Positions 46,030 to 56,089 of a stretch of DNA of 64,000 nucleotides are shown one piece after another (the first letter of the stretch is position 1; every line of letters begins with the position of its first letter). This stretch comes from Gallionellales bacterium RIFCSPLOWO2_02_FULL_59_110 (lineage in GTDB: Bacteria; Pseudomonadota; Gammaproteobacteria; Burkholderiales; Gallionellaceae), in assembly GCA_001801215.1 (NCBI GenBank), contig MGXA01000070.1, positions 1 to 64,000 on the forward strand, in the 5' to 3' direction. The notes under the pieces were generated by a model. It was not told where the DNA came from. It worked only from the letters and a program-made list of their open reading frames with translations, and ran no database searches. Made by a program: the position numbers and the translations under genes.

Positions 46030-47625
46030 TCAATTGGAATAATGGCTCTTGCAGGCAGCGAGTTGCCTTCCTATTCGGTCGGCATTTGCCATGATTGTAA
46101 GCGTATGCGGTTTTTCGGGAAGCATTGGCAGACAAGCACCATCAACAACAAAAACTCCATCAAGCCCGTTAACTTCGCCATACGGCGATGTCTCTCCGCG
46201 AGACGGCGATACCTTCATCGGAAGTGTGCCCGCATAATGGATATCAGCGCCTGGCGAGGCAACTGTAAAGCTGCCTGGTAGCAGCACGGCACCCAAACGC
46301 CGGTAAGCCCTGCTTAACGCTCTGTTCGCTTCATGCATCAGCGGCTGGGCTTCACCGCCATACTTTCCGGAAATGATCAGCGATTCGTTGTTGTCAAGCT
46401 TGGCTTCTGCGGCAGTTAGTCGCCCTGGTAAAAAAAGGTTTCCAACGACGCATGAACTCAACAAACCGCGCAGCAAATCCATGCTACATCGTCTTCTCAT
46501 GGGGACATGGCGTGCAAACTCTGATAACTGGATTCCCGTTGTGGAAAAAGTGGAGCCATGCGCGGTATAGTCACCGTGAAGTGACAGAGTGAACGACAAC
46601 TGCCCCAGTCCGAATCCCGGCATCCTGGGGGCGCCTGTCATTTTGGGCAGCCACAGTAAAAATGCGGCAGTCGGGCACGACAATACTGGTACGGGTTGCG
46701 TGTAATTCAGCGATTTCAAGACTATTCTGGTGGTGGCCAAGGTTCCGGCAGCCATTACTATTTTGCCGGCTGAAATTGATTTCAAACCGCTATCTGAAGT
46801 GCCGCATCCTTCGATGCGCCAACCGCCTTTCGAACACTTTAACTCTTCCACGACAAAACCAGAAAGTTCACTAAAATTTTTATACCTGCGAAGCGCGAGA
46901 AGATCGTATGTTGCGGAATACAGCGAATGCCTCTGGCATCCCCAAAGGCAGTTCCCGGAAAGGTTGCATGCTTGCCGCCCGAAAATATCCTCACTCAGCA
47001 CCGCAACTCTCGAATGCCCCAGCTTGAATCCCCGCGAATGAAGTATTTTTCTTTGGTCAGAATAAAGCCGAAACATGTACGCATGTGAAATATCCATCGG
47101 TATTGGTGGTTGCGCGTATTCGTCCAGCATGAAGTAGTCTGACAGGTCATCGTCGGCTTTGCCGCTGATACCCATGCGCCGGCTGACCTTTGCATAAGAT
47201 AGATCCAGATCTGAAGCGGGAAAGGGAAGTTCGGAAATTTCGCCAGGCGAGAAACGCGCTACCCCGCATCCCCAGGCATTTGACAAGCCTCCCTTTGCCA
47301 GTGAGCCAACCGTGATGAAAGATTTACCCTCTATCCGGTTTTCATGCCCGAAGCCATCGAAAGCATAAGCATGAAAAGGCACTCGCAACTTTGGCGAAAC
47401 GGCATCGAGCATTTTTAGCGCATGAAAATCTTTACCGACCATCCATTCCCATTGCTTGTCATCGTTTGCACGTGCAGAAAGAAAATCCGTCTCTGGTGGA
47501 TTTATATCTGGCCGCTTCCCACCGTCTACCATCAGTACACGCAGACCCGCCTCAACCAGCGGGAATGCTGCCGAGACACCTGCTGGGCCGCTGCCAACAA
47601 CGATGACATCGAAATCCGGAGTCAC
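46030..47625 (-). CDS. GMC-type FAD oxidoreductase (GTG start)
   Basis: DFDVIVVGSGPAGVSAAFPLVEAGLRVLMVDGG; C-terminal DGVFVVDGACLPMLPEKPHTLTIMANADRIG. Confidence 0.85.
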   Translation of the reverse strand: MTPDFDVIVVGSGPAGVSAAFPLVEAGLRVLMVDGGKRPDINPPETDFLSARANDDKQWEWMVGKDFHALKMLDAVSPKLRVPFHAYAFDGFGHENRIEGKSFITVGSLAKGGLSNAWGCGVARFSPGEISELPFPASDLDLSYAKVSRRMGISGKADDDLSDYFMLDEYAQPPIPMDISHAYMFRLYSDQRKILHSRGFKLGHSRVAVLSEDIFGRQACNLSGNCLWGCQRHSLYSATYDLLALRRYKNFSELSGFVVEELKCSKGGWRIEGCGTSDSGLKSISAGKIVMAAGTLATTRIVLKSLNYTQPVPVLSCPTAAFLLWLPKMTGAPRMPGFGLGQLSFTLSLHGDYTAHGSTFSTTGIQLSEFARHVPMRRRCSMDLLRGLLSSCVVGNLFLPGRLTAAEAKLDNNESLIISGKYGGEAQPLMHEANRALSRAYRRLGAVLLPGSFTVASPGADIHYAGTLPMKVSPSRGETSPYGEVNGLDGVFVVDGACLPMLPEKPHTLTIMANADRIGRQLAACKSHYSN

Positions 47626-48905
47626 ATGGAGCCTCGCGCGCGAGCTAGCGCATGGCGGGTCAGGAACAGAAAAAATGGTCGTAATATTCGCCAGAGTAGC
47701 TCGCATACCATTGCGCTGCCAATAGACAGCAAACTGTTCAATCTGCCATATTTGCGATCGAGTTGAAGATAACGGTATGCGCCAGATGGTGTAGCTTCTG
47801 CCAGCACTGTTGCGGTATCGATCCGCCAGGAAAATTCCGCCCATGTTCTTTGGTCCGTCCATGCAGAATGGTCGAGCAATGACAATAAAATAGGGCGGCT
47901 CAGGAAGGTTTGCGGCAAATCTAAAGCTTGCCCGTCGCGCAGGGATTCTATTGTGCGGACATAGCGACGCAAAACAGCGTTGCCTGGAAAATCTTTCAAT
48001 ACATAAACTAGCAGGGCACGCCCTTCTTTCAGTAATTTCCTCCTTCGATCGCTGCCCGATGGGTGCATCCCGGAGTGAAGTGGGCGTAGCGTAAGCCCGA
48101 GCTGCTTGAGGTCGGGTGCAGTATCCATGACAGGCAAATCGAAAAGCGAATGCAGGCGTTCCAGTTTGAGCCGAGTTTGCGATGTTTTGCCCAGGAGGGG
48201 AGCCAGCATGTCGACAAGCCTTACCGGCGCAGGAACGAAACTACGCTGGCAACGGAGCCGTGATTTGGCAATCTCGGCTAGAAATTTCGAGAATGGAACA
48301 GGTTCGGGCGCGGCAAGAAAATACACACCAGGGCGGGCACCCTTAGGTTCGGCAATGCGAAGCAATCCTTCTGTGAGATCATCGATGTGAATCGGTTGAA
48401 TGTCGGGGGCGGGCATGAAGGCGGGAAGCAATGGCAATTCTTTGATAGTCCTTGCCAGCGCACCGAACAGCCCGCGTAGTTCTCCGCCATAAACCTGCCC
48501 AGGCCTGACTACCCAGCCGCCTGCAGAAAGTACCTCCTGCTCAATGCGCCACTTAGTCCGCCCATAGGCGGTAGGGGCGTCAGCTCGCGCCGTCTGGCTG
48601 GACACAAATATAAATCTTGCATCTGCCTCCTGAGCAGACTTAATCAATTTTCGTGCGGCGGACACCTCGCTGTTTTCGCACAGGCTATCTGTGTGTGTGG
48701 TGTTTGCTGCAAGATGAATAACGGCATCGATCCCCGTTGGCAATACGATCGAATCGTCAAATGACAAGTCAAAAAAAACCCATGGTATCGCGAAGAATGC
48801 AGGCCTTTGACGTGAGGCTGACACAACGTCGTGGCCACGCTTTAATGCAAAGAATGTCAGGCGTGTGCCGATGTAGCCAGTGGCACCTGTTACTAGGATT
48901 TTCAT
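47622..48905 (-). CDS. NAD-dependent epimerase/dehydratase (extended SDR)
   Basis: MKILVTGATGYIGTRLTFFALKRGHDV; AVIHLAANT; AYGRTKWRIEQ. Confidence 0.9.
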   Translation of the reverse strand: MKILVTGATGYIGTRLTFFALKRGHDVVSASRQRPAFFAIPWVFFDLSFDDSIVLPTGIDAVIHLAANTTHTDSLCENSEVSAARKLIKSAQEADARFIFVSSQTARADAPTAYGRTKWRIEQEVLSAGGWVVRPGQVYGGELRGLFGALARTIKELPLLPAFMPAPDIQPIHIDDLTEGLLRIAEPKGARPGVYFLAAPEPVPFSKFLAEIAKSRLRCQRSFVPAPVRLVDMLAPLLGKTSQTRLKLERLHSLFDLPVMDTAPDLKQLGLTLRPLHSGMHPSGSDRRRKLLKEGRALLVYVLKDFPGNAVLRRYVRTIESLRDGQALDLPQTFLSRPILLSLLDHSAWTDQRTWAEFSWRIDTATVLAEATPSGAYRYLQLDRKYGRLNSLLSIGSAMVCELLWRILRPFFLFLTRHALARARGSM

Positions 48906-49252
48906 CAGGATGAACCAGTCATGACAACGCCAGCGATTATCAGCAGCACACCCAACCCATACCTGATGGTAAGAACCTCGCCGAACAACCACGCTCCAAG
49001 CAAGGGCACGAAAACAAACCCTAATGCAAAATACGGGTATGCTTTGGAAATCTCGACATATCGAAGCGCCCAGACCCAAAGCCCCGAAGAGGCGATGTAC
49101 ATGGCACCAGCAATTATCAGGATGCCAAGGACACTGATATCGTAAGGAGTGCCTATTTTGTTGTAATTGACAGCGGCTTGTTTGAACAGTACTTGTCCTA
49201 TCGTCATCACCGCTACGCAAGCCAATATGATCCAATTTCCACGATCAATCAC
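48905..49252 (-). CDS. Small EamA/SMR-family membrane protein (EmrE/ArnE-like)
   Basis: 115 aa, four hydrophobic segments; 'LGFVFVPLLGAWLFGEVLTIRYGLGVLLIIAGVVMTG'. Confidence 0.85.
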   Translation of the reverse strand: MIDRGNWIILACVAVMTIGQVLFKQAAVNYNKIGTPYDISVLGILIIAGAMYIASSGLWVWALRYVEISKAYPYFALGFVFVPLLGAWLFGEVLTIRYGLGVLLIIAGVVMTGSS

Positions 49253-49271
49253 TGCATTCCTCCTTGGTTGA

Positions 49272-49952
49272 TTATGTTTTTATATGGCAGATATAAAAAA
49301 GATTCAGATCGGGAGCGGGAATGCGTGATGGGTACCAAAACTCGGACACGGTTTCAAAGTGGTGCCGAATGAAGACGACCAGATTGAAGATCGAATTGAT
49401 ATGCTCAGCGGCCTGAAGGTAATCATAGGCAATGCCGAGTTTCATGGCGTTCCGCCGAGGTCCAAGGTGACGTCCAAGGCGCCACAGCATGCCTGGATCG
49501 CATGGCAAGACGATCGAAATAGTACCATCTGCTCGAACGACCCTGTTCCACTCCCTCAATACGTTAACCGGGTTTGGCAGATGCTCCAATACATGTGTAG
49601 CGATCAGTCTGTCAAAGCTGTGGTCTGGGTAAGCAAGCTCGGTAGCGTTCTGCATTTCGGTGATTAACGATCCGCCCGTTAGTTGGCTTGAGTATTTCCT
49701 GGAGGCAATTTCCAGCATGGCATTATTGCTGTCCGTCATTACGTACTGCCGAAAGCTGTGTTTCACATAGGGGAAATGATGCCCAGAGCCAGCGCCTACT
49801 TCAAGTACGCGATCGTAAACGCATCCTTTGGGTAATGTTTTTTCCAAAAGCCGGTGACTCATCTGAAGAAAAGAACCGGCTAGCGTTCGTTCGGTATTGT
49901 TCGTATCGTAGCTTTGTATGTAACTCAGTTCATAGGATGGCGCATCACGCAT
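49272..49952 (-). CDS. SAM-dependent methyltransferase
   Basis: VLEVGAGSGHHFPYVKHSF; DRLIATHVLEHLPNPVNVLREWNRVVRADGTISIVLP. Confidence 0.9.
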   Translation of the reverse strand: MRDAPSYELSYIQSYDTNNTERTLAGSFLQMSHRLLEKTLPKGCVYDRVLEVGAGSGHHFPYVKHSFRQYVMTDSNNAMLEIASRKYSSQLTGGSLITEMQNATELAYPDHSFDRLIATHVLEHLPNPVNVLREWNRVVRADGTISIVLPCDPGMLWRLGRHLGPRRNAMKLGIAYDYLQAAEHINSIFNLVVFIRHHFETVSEFWYPSRIPAPDLNLFYICHIKT

Positions 49953-49981
49953 AATTTTCCTTCTTTCGCCTTCGAGAACGA

Positions 49982-50770
49982 TTATTCTTTGCGTATTACC
50001 AGAATATGGTGCAGCGCAATCCATCTATTGAACGGAGAAAGCAACTTTTCCAGCAAGCGAACCAAACCAATGAATGAATCCGGCAGAAGCTGCCTGAAGT
50101 TCAGGCCCCCAGAGAGCAGATATTTCAAATAATTCCCCACAAGCTCCTGGTGTACGATCTTGAGCGACGGGTATTTTCGCTCATATTCTTTTCGATCGCG
50201 GACAAATACAATGTAACTGAGCGCCTGATTGGCACCATACATCGGGCCTGCTGCGGGAATTTCCCAGGATGGGTATGCTTTATCGAAACTTTCGGTGCGA
50301 AACAATCGTTTATACAGGAATTCAGCAAACGGCCCATAATAAGGCTCAAGCAATATGGCTCCTCCACCCGGTACCAGCACTCGATCAAGCTCGTGCAAAA
50401 ATCGGTCAGGATGGGAGAAATGATGAAAACAATTCTGTCCGAAAATTGTCCTGACCGATGTGTCCCCAATATCCATTGCCTCCGCATTAATCACACGATC
50501 CAGATGCGGCGCCTCGATGATGTCCGTAGCCATTACTTCCGGGAAAGAATCGCGCATCGGCGAAACGCCGGCTCCCAGTTCAATCTCGATACCGCTGCCG
50601 GATAAAAACTGTTGATCCAGTTTTCTGAACAAGTGATGAAATTCGGTGAAAACATCACGCAGCATGTGTTTTTTTTCAAGCATTCTGCGGTGCAATTCCA
50701 GGCGGTTTTTTCCATCGATATCCATTCCGTCGAGTAGCGGGTCGCGCAGACAATCAAGAAGATGCCTCAT
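49982..50770 (-). CDS. SAM-dependent methyltransferase
   Basis: IEIELGAGVSPMRDSFPEVMATDI; NCFHHFSHPDRFLHELDRVLVPGGGAILLEPYYGP. Confidence 0.85.
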   Translation of the reverse strand: MRHLLDCLRDPLLDGMDIDGKNRLELHRRMLEKKHMLRDVFTEFHHLFRKLDQQFLSGSGIEIELGAGVSPMRDSFPEVMATDIIEAPHLDRVINAEAMDIGDTSVRTIFGQNCFHHFSHPDRFLHELDRVLVPGGGAILLEPYYGPFAEFLYKRLFRTESFDKAYPSWEIPAAGPMYGANQALSYIVFVRDRKEYERKYPSLKIVHQELVGNYLKYLLSGGLNFRQLLPDSFIGLVRLLEKLLSPFNRWIALHHILVIRKE

Positions 50771-51810
50771 TCCATGGCCTTTTGATCTGGAACGACCCGC
50801 GCCTGAAACCCGCGATGCCTCGGTCTGCGCGGCACCGCAGCAATGTCATAACCCAGAAACGCCAATACAAGTTGCAGCCCCATGAGAATGGGCAGGGCAG
50901 CCAGCATGACCGTGCCTGCCGGCGTGACAACACCTTCGCGTGCCGACTCAAGCCATTGATAACCGCCAAAGCTGGTGCCTGCTGCTAGCAGCGCCATGCC
51001 TAAAGGCAGTTCTATCGATGCCAACGACAGATCGCGCAGATAGTAATTATAAAAAATACGCTTTATAAAATTCCTCATATGCTTGACAAGAAATTCTCCG
51101 GCTATTTTTGAAATTCTGAGATTGCTGATTTCATCGCCATATTTTGCGTTCATTGGCACATCGACAACAACTGCGCGTAATATATTGAGCCGAAACAACA
51201 TGTCGGTTTCAAAGAAATAACGCGGGCTGATTTTTTCAAACGGCAGGCGCTGGGCAACTTCAGCATGGATTGCGGTGTATCCGTTGGCAGGGTCGAACAA
51301 ATCCCAATATCCCGAAGACAGTTTCGTCAACAGCGATAACACCGCATTGCCGAACAGGCGCGATTTGGGCATAACATGAATTTCTTCGAGATCAAAAAAA
51401 CGGTTGCCTTTGGTGTAATCGGCCTCTCCAGCCAGAATCGGCTCGACAAAGCCGGGAATAAGGCGGGTATCCATTTGCCCATCCCCGTCCACTTTAACGA
51501 TCACAACTGCACCATCGGCCATAGCAGCGCGATAGCCGGTCATTACCGCCCCCCCCACCCCTTGATTGTTTTCGTGATAGATCACCCGGACACGCCGATC
51601 CTGGCAATGAGCCTCAACGTGTTTCCCTGATTTTTCGGGGCAGGCATCATCTACAACATAGATTCGCCATACTTCATTTCCGATGCCGTCGATAACATCC
51701 ATAACATGCCTTTTAACTTTGTAGCAAGGAATAACAACAGCGATAAGGTGGCTTCCGGCGTTGCCATGCGCTGCTTGATTCTTCTCGTAGCTTGATATCG
51801 CGGTAATCAT
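50767..51810 (-). CDS. Glycosyltransferase family 2 (DPM/undecaprenyl-phosphate type, C-terminal TMs)
   Basis: LIAVVIPCYKVKRHVMDVIDGI, YVVDDACPEKSGKHVE, GAVVIVKVDGDGQMDTRLI. Confidence 0.93.
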   Translation of the reverse strand: MITAISSYEKNQAAHGNAGSHLIAVVIPCYKVKRHVMDVIDGIGNEVWRIYVVDDACPEKSGKHVEAHCQDRRVRVIYHENNQGVGGAVMTGYRAAMADGAVVIVKVDGDGQMDTRLIPGFVEPILAGEADYTKGNRFFDLEEIHVMPKSRLFGNAVLSLLTKLSSGYWDLFDPANGYTAIHAEVAQRLPFEKISPRYFFETDMLFRLNILRAVVVDVPMNAKYGDEISNLRISKIAGEFLVKHMRNFIKRIFYNYYLRDLSLASIELPLGMALLAAGTSFGGYQWLESAREGVVTPAGTVMLAALPILMGLQLVLAFLGYDIAAVPRRPRHRGFQARVVPDQKAME

Positions 51811-54278
51811 TGTCGTAACGAATTTCCCTTGAATTCCAGCAGAACTGACGAATTTCCGTTAACGTAAACTTTAGCGTTAGCGGCATTAAGCGGCGCTATC
51901 GCCTCCATTGAATGCTCGGCCCATGTTGAAGAGCACTCGAAAGTTTTAATATCTGCGCCAACAGAACGTCCCCCAGCATCAAGCCAGTTTACCTGAACAC
52001 GTCCCAATGCCGCTTCTTTGGCGCAACGTGCGACAACGACATTCAGGTACCGTTGGCCAGGGGAAACGGCAACTACCTGAGTAGCTGGAGAAACGACACT
52101 TGCCAGAATAATCCGCATCTCGGCATCGTAAGTTGCGCCTGGCGCCAAGGTCCATCCTTGAATCGACATAAAATCCGGGTTCGAAAGCAGCTCGGTTTTG
52201 TATCGGTAGTCGTCTCGGATTCTTCTCACGCTTATCGAACCGTAATCCACTAACTTTTCAGTTGCTTTTTCGATGAGAGCGAGTGTCTCAGGCACTCTTT
52301 TTCCACCTATCCCGCTCCAGTTTGAATCCAGAATGACAAAATCGACATGCCGCTTCAGTAAAACATCGGCGGCATCTTGTTCCGTCCGCATCGAAGCGAT
52401 TTCCCCCTGAAATACGTGGTTATACCAATTTGGATAAAGCGCATTTGCCGCTAATCCAGCAGTCAGAGGTTGAGAAAAAACGGCTACAGGAGCTCGTCCG
52501 ATATTAAGGCGATTGACCGACCCGACGACATTTCTAATAGGTAAACGGCCTTGCAGGTAATGCTCGCGACTGGATTCGCTCACGATCGAGCCGAGTGCAA
52601 AGTCGCGATATTGCGCGCCCGCATTGAGAAACAGAAGATTCAGCGCTATGGTAGCCGCAGACACGCCATACCAGCAATATTTAATAAGTTTCCGGTCAGA
52701 AAATGCTGCGCTTAGCGCCACGCCCATAGCTGCCGCCAATATAGCCCATGCAGGAAAAGCATACCGGAAATAGCTTACGGACTGAAAGATCAGGGCGATC
52801 ATCAATACCCCAATCAGAACCAGGGCACCCCCCTTGCGCTGCTTAGTGGCAATCAGCATGACCAGAGAAGGCAGAAATAATAGCAACCATTGAAAACCGG
52901 AAGCTCCGGATTTTGCCTCAAGATACTTCCCGGATTCAAATGTCGCCCGATAAAGAATGTCCCACGTTAAACCTTTGCCGAATATTGATGCGCTATCGAA
53001 ATTGATAAACGGGTAATAAGGTGACTGGAAGAGGGCGTTGAAAAAGGGGAAGACAGGGTTGCCGGTCAATTGCCATGCAGTTATGTAGGGAATTGATCCA
53101 ATCGCCAGAAACAGGCCGAGTCCAAGCGCCAATAATGTCAGGCTAGCCGTCTTGTACCATGATCGGTATCGCCAAACCAGCACCAGAAGGAGCACGGGCA
53201 ATATAGTAAGGGTTACAGCTTTTGCTGCCGCAGCAAACCCGAGCAGTAATCCGGCAACCGGCAAATCAAATCCTGGATTGTCCAAAGTCGAAGAAGTTCT
53301 AAGGACAGTTAATGTGCCTGCAACGACAAACGACGCCCAAACCGATTCAATAAATAAGCTACTGCCCTCCATAAAAGTCAGTGGCGTCGATAAAAAAACA
53401 AGAACTGCCCATCTTGCGCCGATGACCGAGCCGCTCGCCCACCATACAAGTTCTCGTACCAGCCAGCCGAGAATGAAGATAAAGCCTGCATTGATCAATC
53501 GTGCTGCCGTTTCTCCTGCCAGCAGGTAGCCGATAGAGAAAATCCAGTCGCCCAGCATCGGCATGACAGCCCAAACATAAGTGCTGGCATCAAAACTCCA
53601 TTGGTGGCGCTGTGCCAGATGTGCTGGAACAAACAGATGCATCGCCAGTGCATCATGACCCACTTCAGGCATCAGGGCGACGATAAAATAAACCAGAGCG
53701 ACAACAACGATAGCAACGTCGATCATGTTAACGCCAAGCTCTGCTGGGCTCTTTTGCACCATCCAAACCCAAAGATTTTTGGTTTTTTCTGCAACTAAGC
53801 GCCGATTCAGCACGATGGGTAATGCAAGGGCGATCCCGTACACACCCGGATAATTTACGGAAAAATGAGCGAGCAACCCGATTGCTGTGCCGTAAATGCC
53901 CGCTCCGATCAATATGCTTATCGGCCAGTTGTCGTGCTCGACCTTCGTGCGGATTCGAGCCAGAGCGGATTTCCCCAATAACGCAGAGGCCACGGCAAAC
54001 CATAAGGTCACCAGCAGAGGCCACAGAGTGCCGGATAAAAGCGCCAATCCGATGGCAATGGCAAATCCAGCGAATAGGGGTTTTTTTTTGCTTCCCGCAG
54101 ACACTATAAAAACCAATACAGTGCAAGCGGTCAAAAAAATCACATAGCGAGCCAGCCCGCTTATGTCCTGCCACGGCAAGGCGCGCGGCCACGGCAGGTG
54201 CGCAAGCCCCCAAGCTGTTAGCATTACGCCTGTTATGAGCGCAAGGCCGACAAATATCGCGCTACCCCGGCTTATCAT
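51807..54278 (-). CDS. Large polytopic membrane protein (GT39-like/hypothetical)
   Basis: 823 aa, many hydrophobic segments followed by a soluble C-terminal region; 'EVGHDALAMHLFVPAHLAQRHQWSFD'. Confidence 0.6.
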   Translation of the reverse strand: MISRGSAIFVGLALITGVMLTAWGLAHLPWPRALPWQDISGLARYVIFLTACTVLVFIVSAGSKKKPLFAGFAIAIGLALLSGTLWPLLVTLWFAVASALLGKSALARIRTKVEHDNWPISILIGAGIYGTAIGLLAHFSVNYPGVYGIALALPIVLNRRLVAEKTKNLWVWMVQKSPAELGVNMIDVAIVVVALVYFIVALMPEVGHDALAMHLFVPAHLAQRHQWSFDASTYVWAVMPMLGDWIFSIGYLLAGETAARLINAGFIFILGWLVRELVWWASGSVIGARWAVLVFLSTPLTFMEGSSLFIESVWASFVVAGTLTVLRTSSTLDNPGFDLPVAGLLLGFAAAAKAVTLTILPVLLLVLVWRYRSWYKTASLTLLALGLGLFLAIGSIPYITAWQLTGNPVFPFFNALFQSPYYPFINFDSASIFGKGLTWDILYRATFESGKYLEAKSGASGFQWLLLFLPSLVMLIATKQRKGGALVLIGVLMIALIFQSVSYFRYAFPAWAILAAAMGVALSAAFSDRKLIKYCWYGVSAATIALNLLFLNAGAQYRDFALGSIVSESSREHYLQGRLPIRNVVGSVNRLNIGRAPVAVFSQPLTAGLAANALYPNWYNHVFQGEIASMRTEQDAADVLLKRHVDFVILDSNWSGIGGKRVPETLALIEKATEKLVDYGSISVRRIRDDYRYKTELLSNPDFMSIQGWTLAPGATYDAEMRIILASVVSPATQVVAVSPGQRYLNVVVARCAKEAALGRVQVNWLDAGGRSVGADIKTFECSSTWAEHSMEAIAPLNAANAKVYVNGNSSVLLEFKGNSLRQ

Positions 54279-54676
54279 TTGTCAGTTTTTGAACAGCAAT
54301 GCGGTTCTGTAATTGTGCTGCACATTTCAGGGGTATTCCCTCCGGATACTTGGTCCGTTTATTGAATCCTGGCGCGAAAAAATCCGCCTCTGCCAGATAA
54401 TTGCAATGTCGCAATAATTGGTTGATATTATTGTACAATACTCAATTCGTCCGTTGTTTGTAGTAGCGCATTATGGACTACTTTTCTCTGAAGCGGTGCA
54501 GTGAGCCAAACTCCACTCGCCATGCGTGAATAAAGTCGAACTGTGTCATGCTTTGCATGTTCACCATGATTGTTTTGGAAATCTGGGTGACCAGTGCCTG
54601 TTGAAATATATATCTGCAGTGGATGATGTGCGAGTCTGGCTATCTGATTTTTCGAGGCAATAGATGGAGTGCTCCG

Positions 54677-54690
54677 GTGTGTGTGTGTGT
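54677..54690. repeat. (GT)7 dinucleotide microsatellite upstream of wecB
   Basis: ccGGTGTGTGTGTGTGTtc. Confidence 0.7.
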
Positions 54691-54794
54691 TCTGTGAAGA
54701 TCAGTATTGTGGATGCGGCGGCGGCATCTCGACCCCGGGGTTGTGCGACGCCGGGCCTCGCCGCCACCTGCCCCAGCCCGCTGGTTGAAGAGTT

Positions 54795-55919
54795 ATGATG
54801 GGCAGAACTGTTCTATGCGTAGTCGGAACGCGCCCCGAGGCGATCAAGATGGCACCAGTCATCCGTGCACTGAAGGGGAAGCCGGATATTGAGGTGCGTG
54901 TGCTCGCAACCGCGCAGCACAGGGAGATGCTCGATGATACATTTGCGCAATTCGGAATTTCCCCAGATATCGACCTCGATATCATGCGTCATGATCAGAC
55001 GCTTGCCGACCTGACCTCACGTTTGCTCGCCAGCGTCGACAACGTACTTGCGCGGGAATGCCCGGATGTCGTCGTGGCTCAAGGGGATACCACTACGGTT
55101 TTTGCCGCAGCACTCGCCAGTTTCTACCGCCGCACCCCTTTCGCCCATGTCGAAGCCGGATTGCGTACCGGCGATTTCACGAATCCTTTCCCCGAGGAAA
55201 TGAATCGGAGCTTCGTCGCGCGTCTTGCCTCTCTGCATTTCGCTCCCACTGCGGATGCACGCGCCAACCTGTTGCGCGAAGGTATTCCGGATGGTTCGAT
55301 CCATGTAACCGGAAATACAGTTATTGACGCGGTGCGCTGGATGTCGGAGAGCAACCCCGCACATGGCCTTCCGGTCGACGAACGGATGCGGGTTATTCTC
55401 ATGACCTGTCATCGCCGTGAAAATTTCGGGGCGCCTCTCGACGGAATTCTGGCCGCTGTCAGGCGCCTTGCAGGTTTGTATCCGGATGTTCAAATCGTTT
55501 ATCCAGTCCATCCGAACCCGAATGTTGCAGGCCCTGCGCAGGCGGCTCTTTCGGGCATTCCCAATATTATTCTCACCGCTCCCCTTAATTACGCGAAGCT
55601 GGTTGCCCTGATGAAGGCTTGCTATTTCGTGATGACCGACTCAGGCGGGCTTCAGGAGGAGGCGCCTGCGCTGGGCAAACCGGTACTCGTGCTGCGCGAC
55701 GATACCGAGCGCCCGGAGGCAGTGACAGCGGGGACGGTTGTTCTTGTGGGACACGATACGGAAACCATCATCAGGGAAGCCGAACGTCTCCTTAGGGACG
55801 AGGGGCGCTACCGTGAGATGGCTAGGGCGATTTCACCATACGGCGACGGACATGCGGGGGAAGGGATTGCTGCAATACTCGATAACTGGTTGGCTATGCG
55901 ACATGGTAGTGCTACTTGA
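54795..55919 (+). CDS. wecB: UDP-N-acetylglucosamine 2-epimerase (non-hydrolysing)
   Basis: VVGTRPEAIKMAPVIRAL, VVAQGDTTTVFAAALASFY, HVEAGLRTGDFTNPFPEEMNR, TDSGGLQEEAPALGKPVLVLRDDTERPEAVTAGT. Confidence 0.97.
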   Translation: MMGRTVLCVVGTRPEAIKMAPVIRALKGKPDIEVRVLATAQHREMLDDTFAQFGISPDIDLDIMRHDQTLADLTSRLLASVDNVLARECPDVVVAQGDTTTVFAAALASFYRRTPFAHVEAGLRTGDFTNPFPEEMNRSFVARLASLHFAPTADARANLLREGIPDGSIHVTGNTVIDAVRWMSESNPAHGLPVDERMRVILMTCHRRENFGAPLDGILAAVRRLAGLYPDVQIVYPVHPNPNVAGPAQAALSGIPNIILTAPLNYAKLVALMKACYFVMTDSGGLQEEAPALGKPVLVLRDDTERPEAVTAGTVVLVGHDTETIIREAERLLRDEGRYREMARAISPYGDGHAGEGIAAILDNWLAMRHGSAT

Positions 55920-56089
55920 TCTATATGGCTTTTGCGTGCAAATCCTATCTGGTTAGCTCACGATAATCCCACACCGGATAACATGTTGGGGGCATTGCCG
56001 AATGGGCCGGCGTTGCAACACAACTAAATTCGCCCCCCTAATAGTTGAAAAAACAGTGGTTTGGTTGCTCTGGGCTGCCATAGAGCCAC

